Of a stretch of DNA of 7,350 nt, positions 1 to 5,482 are shown in pieces (positions within the stretch are counted from its first letter, which is position 1; each line of letters begins with the position of its first letter). The position numbers were made by a program, and so were the translations under genes. Source of the DNA: JAJKIV01 sp036509075 (GTDB lineage Bacteria; Gemmatimonadota; Gemmatimonadetes; Gemmatimonadales; Gemmatimonadaceae); NCBI GenBank assembly GCA_036509075.1, contig DATCGG010000258.1, positions 1-7,350 on the forward strand. Reading direction: 5' to 3'. Below the pieces are notes generated by a model, which was not told where the DNA came from, ran no database searches, and saw only the letters and a list, made by a program, of their open reading frames with translations.

Positions 1-770
1 TACAGCCGGCGCTCGTTCGCGTACATCTTGAAGTACGCGCCGTCCATGAGTACGCGGATGTGTGTCACGTTGCCCGCGAACGCGGACGCCATCGCTTCAG
101 GGACGTGTGCGCCGCCTGAGTTCATGTCGAGACCGGACCCCTGGATCCACGCCCCCTGTGGGTTCCACGTGACCCAGGCGGACTTTTCGTCGCCGGCCTG
201 CTCCGCGCCGCCCTCGAACGACAGCGCCCGATTCATGACGCCGCTGAGTGGCGCGATGACGTCCACCTCGAGCGTGAAACGCTCCGGCAGCTTCTTGCCA
301 ACCGGAACCAGGAACTCGGCGGTGCTCGTGGCGCGAAGGACTTTCGTGTCGTTGCGCTCGACGATCTCGGCGGAGCCGCCGCGATACTTCACGCCACGCG
401 CGAAGTTCCCGACCTTGTCCTCGGAAAAATCCGTGTAGAAGATCACCTTGTTGCCCGGCACGAAGTCGTAGTTCTCCCAGATCTTCGCGTTAGGCTTCGC
501 GGCCGCGGCGTCGCTCGAGCCGGCTGCGGCGGGCGCTGGTGCGGCAGACGTCGCCGCCGGGGTTTCCTGCGAGGCAGACGCCGGCGCCGCCGCCGGTTTC
601 TTGGTCGTCGTATCGACGGTCGGCTTCTTGTCGACGGCCGCCTTGGCTTTCTTGGCTTCTTCCTCTGCCTTCTTCTTGAGCGAGCCAAGGCTCTGGCCGG
701 ACGCCGAGATCGGAGCGGCCAGACCCGCGGCCATCACGAATGCGGCGCACAACACGCGCGTAGTCAACAT
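1..770 (-). CDS. Exported protein, probable OmpA family (N-terminal part, truncated by window edge)
   Basis: The reading frame is open from an ATG at 770 to the left edge, giving 256 visible residues with no stop. Residues 1-25 look like a signal peptide (Arg near the start, hydrophobic stretch, likely cleavage SASG|QS). A Lys/Ala-rich segment follows (LKKKAEEEAKKAKAA, about 31-45), then a low-complexity Ala/Pro/Ser/Thr linker to about residue 95. From residue 98 a folded region begins with WENYDFVPGNKVIFYTDFS and continues as a beta-rich, LamG/concanavalin-like segment. In Gemmatimonadota and Bacteroidota proteins that I recall, this type of segment precedes a C-terminal OmpA peptidoglycan-binding domain. 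That domain would lie beyond the left edge, so the OmpA assignment is inference. A GAGGGG ribosome-binding site lies just upstream. It is the last visible gene of a three-gene minus-strand operon, 14 bp after the phosphodiester glycosidase gene. Expected location: periplasm or outer membrane. Confidence 0.8.
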   Translation of the reverse strand, partial: MLTTRVLCAAFVMAAGLAAPISASGQSLGSLKKKAEEEAKKAKAAVDKKPTVDTTTKKPAAAPASASQETPAATSAAPAPAAAGSSDAAAAKPNAKIWENYDFVPGNKVIFYTDFSEDKVGNFARGVKYRGGSAEIVERNDTKVLRATSTAEFLVPVGKKLPERFTLEVDVIAPLSGVMNRALSFEGGAEQAGDEKSAWVTWNPQGAWIQGSGLDMNSGGAHVPEAMASAFAGNVTHIRVLMDGAYFKMYANERRL

Positions 771-772
771 AA

Positions 773-778
773 CCCCTC
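773..778 (-). promoter_or_regulatory. Ribosome-binding site of the OmpA-like gene
   Basis: The minus strand reads GAGGGGTTATG, a purine-rich Shine-Dalgarno core two bases before the ATG at 770. Spacing is shorter than usual, but the site supports this start, and the next codons encode a clear signal peptide. It lies in the 14-bp gap after the stop of the preceding gene, which fits operon translation. Confidence 0.5.
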
Positions 779-784
779 GGTCTG

Positions 785-1594
785 TTAGAATCGCTTCGCT
801 GCCACCGGTGGCGATGGCTCGCTGCCTAACGGCGTCACGACGAGCCCCAGTGGCACCTCGCGCCAGTTCGGCCAGCGACGCCACTCTCCATTCTGACTCC
901 GCACTGCCAACTGCCCCGATACGCCGCCGTCGAGAAGCATGGCCTGGCGACACCCGAGTGAGCGCATGTACGCCGCCATCTCGGGCACGGTGGGGCCCCA
1001 CGGCAGCATCTCGGCGGGCCCGCGACCGAGCCCGGTGAACCGCGTGAGGGCGACGACGACCGACCCGTCATCCCGGATGCCTAACGCCAGCCGGCTGTCG
1101 CGGTGTGCGAGGTCGACGCCGCGGCCACTCTCCTGGAGCTCCCACGGAAGCGAGCCGTTCCCCACGAGTAGCGCCGGATACGACTGAAACGCGAGCCGCA
1201 CGTGCCCACGCCGCGCCGTGAGCTCGGACTGGTCGATGAGCGAGGGAACGCCGTTGCTGTCCACCACAAATGCCATCGCCACGGAACCACTGCCCGGAGG
1301 CTGCATCTCGACGCCGTCGCGGACGACCCACCCCCAGCTCCCGCTGGTCCGAAACTGCCCGGCGTTGAACGCGACCGCGTCGAGCACGCCCACGCTGTCG
1401 ATGGTCCACGGACGCCCGGGCTCCAACGGCCCCAGGGAGAACGCCACGCGACGCGGATCGATCCGCACCGCAACGGCTCGAACGGGGGCGAGCGCCCCGG
1501 TGCTCGCCATCCGGGACTCGCGCTGCCACACGCCCGGCCGGACGGGCTCCCAGACCGCGACGCCCGCAAGGAACAGCAGTGCGACGAATCGCAT
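785..1594 (-). CDS. Phosphodiester glycosidase (NAGPA-type) family protein
   Basis: This 269-residue protein has the conserved blocks of the phosphodiester glycosidase family (Pfam NAGPA, formerly DUF2233), named for the mammalian enzyme that uncovers mannose 6-phosphate by removing GlcNAc from a phosphodiester. Visible blocks, numbered from the ATG, are: AFNAGQF (about 76-82); QSYPALLVGNG (137-147); RDSRLALGI (165-173), the usual strand before an 'I..DG.. V' segment; and LGCRQAMLLDGGVSGQL (213-229), whose DGG is the family's hallmark. The N-terminus (MRFVALLFLAGVAVW) is a short hydrophobic export or anchor segment, so action outside the cytoplasm is expected. Bacterial members are thought to act on sugar phosphodiesters in envelope or extracellular polysaccharides; the substrate here is unknown. 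The ATG at 1594 overlaps the upstream TGA by one base (TGATG). A GTG one codon earlier (1597) is an equally placed alternative. No strong ribosome-binding site is visible, so translational coupling is likely. Confidence 0.85.
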   Translation of the reverse strand: MRFVALLFLAGVAVWEPVRPGVWQRESRMASTGALAPVRAVAVRIDPRRVAFSLGPLEPGRPWTIDSVGVLDAVAFNAGQFRTSGSWGWVVRDGVEMQPPGSGSVAMAFVVDSNGVPSLIDQSELTARRGHVRLAFQSYPALLVGNGSLPWELQESGRGVDLAHRDSRLALGIRDDGSVVVALTRFTGLGRGPAEMLPWGPTVPEMAAYMRSLGCRQAMLLDGGVSGQLAVRSQNGEWRRWPNWREVPLGLVVTPLGSEPSPPVAAKRF

Positions 1595-2343
1595 CACGGC
1601 ACGAGCGTGTTCCCGGACTTCTTGAGCGCCGGAAGGAGCTCATCGCAATGCGCTTGAAGTGCCTTGGCTTCGTCCGCCGTGTACAGCCATTCGTGCGTTT
1701 TTTCGACGCGAAGGCCCTTGTCCGCCGCGGATTTCTGCTGGTCCTTCGGCAGCTTGCAGAAAGCGATCACGCGATCCGCCAGGACGTCGTAGCAATACTC
1801 CGACATCCCGGCTTCCTTGGCCCCGTTGGCGTGCGCCTTCCGGTAGGTGTCGCCCGGATCGTGCGAGACGGCCGGCGGCACCTTCCCGCACTTCTTGTCC
1901 AGATATTCCTCGTACTTCGCCTTGTTCTTGTCCATCTGGGCCTGCACCGCGGCGGCCGTCGATGGAGCGTTGGCGCCGGTAAATCCCTCGGTCATCATCT
2001 TCTGGAAGGTCGCGCCCCCATTTTCCGCATCCTGGCACGCCTTGACCCGCGGTTCGGCCTCCGCTCTGGCGGCGTCCTCCCTGGCAACCCTGGAATCGAA
2101 CTCGGCTCGCGCCGAACCCTCCGCCTGAAGCCCGCGAAGGAAGTCCTGCACTTTCTGGGGTGTGATCGGACCGCAGCTGTCCGCCTTCGACGTCGACGCA
2201 TCAGTCTTCTTGTCCGCCTCGCCCTTTGCGATGTCGCCCGCCTTCTTCTTGATCAAGCCGCCGATCTGCGATTCCACGGGGCGTGGAACGGCTCCAGCGA
2301 GAAGCGCTGCAACGACAAGGGCGGCTCCAGTGACGATGCGCAT
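1594..2343 (-). CDS. Secreted six-cysteine protein of unknown function
   Basis: I do not recognise a named family. The 249-residue product starts with a good signal peptide (MRIVTGAALVVAALLAGAV, cleavage probably near VES|Q at 25-26). A Lys-rich segment follows (IKKKAGDIAKGEADKK, about 31-46). The rest is helical and charged with six cysteines, all in the mature part (residues 57, 103, 152, 184, 196, 233), consistent with up to three disulphides in the periplasm. An in-frame ATG further upstream (2406) would add 21 residues, but I prefer 2343 because the signal peptide begins there and a GAGGT ribosome-binding site precedes it. It is the first gene of the minus-strand operon, with its stop overlapping the start of the phosphodiester glycosidase gene. 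The Lys-rich segment sits at the same residue positions as in the OmpA-like protein two genes downstream, suggesting a shared envelope role. The function is unknown. Confidence 0.75.
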   Translation of the reverse strand: MRIVTGAALVVAALLAGAVPRPVESQIGGLIKKKAGDIAKGEADKKTDASTSKADSCGPITPQKVQDFLRGLQAEGSARAEFDSRVAREDAARAEAEPRVKACQDAENGGATFQKMMTEGFTGANAPSTAAAVQAQMDKNKAKYEEYLDKKCGKVPPAVSHDPGDTYRKAHANGAKEAGMSEYCYDVLADRVIAFCKLPKDQQKSAADKGLRVEKTHEWLYTADEAKALQAHCDELLPALKKSGNTLVP

Positions 2344-2346
2344 GAG

Positions 2347-2351
2347 ACCTC
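2347..2351 (-). promoter_or_regulatory. Ribosome-binding site deciding the start of the six-cysteine protein gene
   Basis: The minus strand reads GAGGTCTCATG, placing a GAGGT core three bases before the ATG at 2343. This favours the start directly before the signal peptide over the in-frame ATG at 2406, whose product would carry a basic 21-residue extension ahead of the signal sequence. Confidence 0.55.
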
Positions 2352-2467
2352 GCGGGTAGGCGACGGAAGGCGCTGACCGCTGCCGATGGTACGGGCGGGC
2401 CGTCATCCGCCCGACATTGGCGCGTCAGCGACCGTCAACGGCGTCACCGCCGAGGGACGAACCGGGT

Positions 2468-2494
2468 TTGACAGCGTGGCGTCGCCGGTATCAT
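2468..2494 (+). promoter_or_regulatory. Candidate sigma-70-type promoter of the regulator gene
   Basis: TTGACA (2468-2473) matches the -35 consensus perfectly, and TATCAT (2489-2494) matches five of six bases of the -10 consensus. The 15-bp spacer is shorter than the preferred 16-18 bp. Transcription would start near 2501, only about five bases before the ATG at 2506, giving an almost leaderless message. The exact TTGACA in GC-rich DNA is the strongest part of the evidence. Confidence 0.35.
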
Positions 2495-2496
2495 GG

Positions 2497-2501
2497 TAGG
2501 A
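2497..2501 (+). promoter_or_regulatory. Possible ribosome-binding site of the regulator gene
   Basis: TAGGA ends four bases before the ATG at 2506, a weak Shine-Dalgarno match. If transcription starts near 2501, as the candidate promoter predicts, this site would not be in the RNA, so the two calls compete unless a further promoter lies upstream. Confidence 0.35.
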
Positions 2502-2505
2502 CCTG

Positions 2506-5376
2506 ATGCTGCACCTCGTGACGTTTGGCGGACTCGCGCTCGAATCCGCCAACGAGGCGATCGCACCCCGGCTCAGCGCGCAGCGGCTCGCCCTCCTGGC
2601 GGTGCTCGCCGCCGAGGGCGGCCGCCACGTTTCCCGCGAGCGAATGACGGGGCTGTTCTGGCCTGACGTCGACGAAGAGCGTGCTCGCCACTCGCTTCGT
2701 CAGGCGATGTACACGCTTCGGCACGAGGTCGGTCGCGAGATCATCCGATCGGATTTCGCGCTGAGCCTTGACCCGTCCGCGATTACCGCCGACGTGGTCG
2801 AGTTCCGCGCCGCATTGGCCCGCGGCGACCGCGTTGCCGCCGCGACCCTCGTACGAGGACCCTTCCTCGCCGGGTTCTATCTGCCCTCCGCGGCGCCCTT
2901 TCAGCGGTGGGTCGAGGAAGAGCGCGCGCGACTGCACACCGCCGCGAGCGGCGCGATAGCATCCCTCGCCGCCGACGCCTCGGCCGCGAACGATACCGAT
3001 GCCGCTGTCGGATGGTGGCGGCAGCTCACTCAGCTCGACCCGCTGAGCGGCAGGTTCGCGGTGGGCTACCTCACGGCGCTGGCAGCGCGCGGTGACCGTG
3101 CGGAGGCGCTGGACTTCGCGCGATACCACGCGGCGCTCGTGCGGCGCGAGCTCGAAACGGACCCCGACCCCGAGATCCAGCGGTTCGAGGCCAGGCTTCG
3201 GTCAGCGCCGGTGCGAGTCGCAGCCGTGGATGAGCCGGCGCCAATCGGGCCGGAGTCGGCGGCTGCGCCGGGAACGGGATCACCGCCGGCGCCAACGGCC
3301 ACCGTTGCCGGGGACCGGCCCATTGGACGACGCCTAACGCGATTTGCGGTCAGCATGGCCGTCGTCGTGATCGTCGGCGTCGCTGCCCGAATGCTTCTCC
3401 AGCGCCAGCCGGATGCCAGCGGCGCGTCGGCGACAAACCCAACGCTCGCCGTCGGCCTCATTCGAGACGACGATCTCGATTCGGTCCGCATCGGCGGCGT
3501 GCTGACCGACATGTTGAGCACCAATCTGGCGAACGTTCCCGGCCTCCAGGTCATTGCGAACTCGCGCATCCTCGAGCTGATCCCACAGGGGCAGGACACA
3601 TCGGCCGTGGCGTACGCCGAAGCCGCTCGCCGCGCGGGAGCGACGGAGCTGCTCGAAGGGCGCTTGCTCGATCGCGCGAGCGATGCGTTCACGATCGAAA
3701 TGCGTCGGCTCGATCTGAAGCGGGGGATTCTCAAGGCCGCCTATCGCACGTCGGCCACGACGCGCTTCCGACTCGTCGACAGCGTGACGGCCATCGTCGC
3801 GCGAAACCTGGAGCTTGGTGGCCCGTCCGCTCCCCACGCGGACGTGACCACGAGCTCGGTCACCGCCTATCGACTCTATCAGGAGGGTCTGCGGGCGTAT
3901 TACCGGTTCGACAATGTCCTCGCGCGCCAGATGATGCGGGCGGCGCTCGAGGATGACTCGACGTTCGCCATGGCCGCGTACTACGATGCCCTGCTGACAG
4001 ACAGCCCACTGTCATCGGCGCCGAGTGACCGCGCGCTTCGCCTTGCGCAGCGGGCGTCGGATCGTGAGCGGCTCGTCATCACGGTGGACCTCCTGAGCTT
4101 CATCCTCGGGGCGCCTGCCGCGCTGCCCGTCGCGGAGACGTTGGCGACGCGATACCCTAACGATGCGCGCGCGCTCGCCGCCGTTGCCCGCGCGCGTCAA
4201 TTCGTGGGTGATTGGGAGGGCGCGGCACGCGCCCTCGAGCGCGCGATCGTCATCGATTCGGCTGCCCTCGGTCCCACGACCCCGTGCTACCTCTGTAAGG
4301 ATCTCGCTTCGCTCGCCGACATCTACTTCTGGTCGGACTCCGTGCGCGCTGCCTCACGTGCCGCCCGGCGCTACGTGGCGCTGCGTCCCGATTGGACGAC
4401 GGCATGGGAGCTCGTTACGTGGGCCGCGGCGCGGCAGGGGGACACGTCCGTCGCGCGCGACGCCCTTCGGAAATCGACACTGCACAGTCCTGATCCAAGG
4501 AACCCGCTGCTCGAGGTGCGCATCGAGATCCTCCTCGATCAATACGCGGGCATCGAAGACCGCCTGAAGCTGCTGCTCGAGTCGCCGAAGCGGGACGATT
4601 TTCTCGACGCGCGATGGTGGTTGCTCATCGCGCTGAGAAATCAGGGCAGGTATCGCGACGCCCAGCACCTGCTCACGACCGGCGCGCTCCACGGGGTCGC
4701 TGCGCCGCAAACACCGAACGTGCCCGATGACGTCAACGAGGGGATCCTGGCACTCGAGCGCGGTGACTCCCGTGCGAGCGCGGCGGGATTCGTGCGCGGC
4801 TGGGAGGCGCCGCTGGGACCGGGGTTGTCACCGGGTATGGCGGCGCGGTATCACGCCTGGCGCGGGACGCTGGCCGGCATGGCCGTCGCGGCCGCGGGAG
4901 ACACCGCCGCGGTGCGGCGGTTGGCGGACAGTGTGGAGTACTGGGGCGCGCGCAGCATCTATGGTCGTGACCGGAAGGCGCATCACTACCTCCGAGGGCT
5001 GCTGTTCACCGCGGCGCGGCGAGACGACGACGCGATCCGCGAGTTCCAGCAGGCGATCTACTCGCCCACGTTAGGCTTCACGCGCGTGAACCTCGAGCTC
5101 GGCCGAGCCTTGATGCGGCAGGACCGTGCCCGCGAGGCTGCCGCTGTCGTCGCGCCGGCGCTCCGCGGGGAGGTGGACGCCTCGAACCTGTACGTGACGC
5201 GGACGGAATTGCACGAGCTGCTGGCGCAGGCGTACGACCGGGCGGGGGTCCGGGACAGCGCGGCGGTTCACTTCAGGGCAGTGGCGCGGGCGTGGGCGAA
5301 CGCGGACGAAGGGTTCCGCGCGAGGCGGGACGCCGCGAGGACCTGGCTTGCCCGGCACCAGGTGGAAGACCGATGA
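2506..5376 (+). CDS. Membrane-anchored BTAD/SARP-type transcriptional regulator with TolB-like and TPR domains
   Basis: This 956-residue protein begins MLHLVTFGGL, a typical start for the family. Residues 1-90 form a winged-helix DNA-binding domain (SAQRLALLAVLA, then a recognition region around RARHSLRQAMYTLR). Residues 92-232 are the bacterial transcriptional activation domain, ending in the characteristic LVRRELETDPDPEIQRFEAR. A Pro/Ala linker (234-270) leads to one transmembrane helix (about 280-297), preceded by a basic cluster (RPIGRRLTR). By the positive-inside rule, the N-terminal half is cytoplasmic and the rest periplasmic, as in CadC/ToxR-type one-component regulators. Residues 313-437 resemble the TolB-like/FlgO-like domain found in such regulators. 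From 454 to the end lie helical TPR-like repeats (for example 554-585, 825-854, 901-930). The only cysteines are C594 and C597 (PCYLC). It is divergent from the envelope operon and convergent with the ABC transporter. Its ligand and targets are unknown. Its stop codon lies in the heptad repeat. Confidence 0.88.
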   Translation: MLHLVTFGGLALESANEAIAPRLSAQRLALLAVLAAEGGRHVSRERMTGLFWPDVDEERARHSLRQAMYTLRHEVGREIIRSDFALSLDPSAITADVVEFRAALARGDRVAAATLVRGPFLAGFYLPSAAPFQRWVEEERARLHTAASGAIASLAADASAANDTDAAVGWWRQLTQLDPLSGRFAVGYLTALAARGDRAEALDFARYHAALVRRELETDPDPEIQRFEARLRSAPVRVAAVDEPAPIGPESAAAPGTGSPPAPTATVAGDRPIGRRLTRFAVSMAVVVIVGVAARMLLQRQPDASGASATNPTLAVGLIRDDDLDSVRIGGVLTDMLSTNLANVPGLQVIANSRILELIPQGQDTSAVAYAEAARRAGATELLEGRLLDRASDAFTIEMRRLDLKRGILKAAYRTSATTRFRLVDSVTAIVARNLELGGPSAPHADVTTSSVTAYRLYQEGLRAYYRFDNVLARQMMRAALEDDSTFAMAAYYDALLTDSPLSSAPSDRALRLAQRASDRERLVITVDLLSFILGAPAALPVAETLATRYPNDARALAAVARARQFVGDWEGAARALERAIVIDSAALGPTTPCYLCKDLASLADIYFWSDSVRAASRAARRYVALRPDWTTAWELVTWAAARQGDTSVARDALRKSTLHSPDPRNPLLEVRIEILLDQYAGIEDRLKLLLESPKRDDFLDARWWLLIALRNQGRYRDAQHLLTTGALHGVAAPQTPNVPDDVNEGILALERGDSRASAAGFVRGWEAPLGPGLSPGMAARYHAWRGTLAGMAVAAAGDTAAVRRLADSVEYWGARSIYGRDRKAHHYLRGLLFTAARRDDDAIREFQQAIYSPTLGFTRVNLELGRALMRQDRAREAAAVVAPALRGEVDASNLYVTRTELHELLAQAYDRAGVRDSAAVHFRAVARAWANADEGFRARRDAARTWLARHQVEDR

Positions 5377-5482
5377 CCGATAACCAATGACCCACTACCC
5401 ATTACCGATGACTCGCCAAGACATCTCGTGATGTCGTGGCGAGTCATGAGTTCTGGGTCATGGGTCATTGGTTTTCGGTGAT
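5366..5482. repeat. Inverted array of degenerate heptamers (ATNACCN) at the convergent gene junction
   Basis: Left arm, plus strand, seven 7-bp units from 5366 to 5414: AAGACCG, ATGACCG, ATAACCA, ATGACCC, ACTACCC, ATTACCG, ATGACTC. Right arm, read on the minus strand from 5482 down to 5441, six units: ATCACCG, AAAACCA, ATGACCC, ATGACCC, AGAACTC, ATGACTC. The arms are inverted around a 26-bp core (5415-5440) that forms the tip of a hairpin. Both arms contain AACCAATGACCCA in inverted orientation. The array overlaps the last codons of both flanking genes and supplies both stop codons. Seven-base periodicity is not a coding signal. Short heptamer tandem repeats are known elsewhere, such as the STRR sequences of heterocystous cyanobacteria, but I cannot assign this one to a named family. 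Confidence 0.75.
5408..5447. terminator. Strong hairpin, probable bidirectional terminator
   Basis: Positions 5408-5425 pair with 5430-5447: 18 base pairs with a single A:G mismatch (5419 with 5436) and a TCGT loop. The hairpin lies midway between two convergent stop codons (5376 and 5465), the expected place for a shared terminator. Neither side has the U-run of a classical intrinsic terminator, so its termination activity is inference. It may instead block RNA decay or form a cruciform. Confidence 0.6.

Larger units (their letters stand above)
2344..2505. promoter_or_regulatory. Divergent intergenic control region
   Basis: This 162-bp stretch between the divergent operon and regulator gene must hold promoters for both directions. 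Visible elements are four CGTCA direct repeats (starts at 2401, 2423, 2433, 2442; the last three about one helical turn apart), a small inverted repeat CGGCG-TCAC-CGCCG (2439-2452), and a TTGACA box (2468-2473) facing the regulator. SARP/BTAD regulators are known to bind direct repeats spaced about one helical turn apart near the -35 region, so the CGTCA cluster is a candidate operator. I see no convincing -10/-35 pair for the minus-strand operon. Confidence 0.4.

Noticed and set aside
443..688. Arg-rich minus-strand ORF resembling a protamine-like basic protein
   Set aside because: It is an alternative frame of the Lys/Ala/Pro-rich linker of the OmpA-like protein. The Arg richness is a GC frame artefact.
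1579..2376. Plus-strand ORF of 265 residues opposite the six-cysteine protein gene
   Set aside because: The minus-strand frame has a signal peptide, a ribosome-binding site and operon spacing, while the plus frame is Arg/Leu-rich without motifs. It is an antisense shadow.
2404..2406. ATG at 2406 as the start of the six-cysteine protein
   Set aside because: It would place 21 mostly basic residues before a normal signal peptide, and the GAGGT site sits just before the later ATG at 2343.
3066..3734. Minus-strand ORF of 222 residues inside the regulator gene (and a similar one at 2491-3129)
   Set aside because: Arg/Ser/Ala-rich composition typical of antisense frames in GC-rich DNA, no recognisable domain, and fully covered by a gene with clear domains.
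5366..5482. CRISPR array or IS-element end
   Set aside because: Units are 7 bp without spacers, there are no cas or transposase genes, and no target-site duplication is visible.
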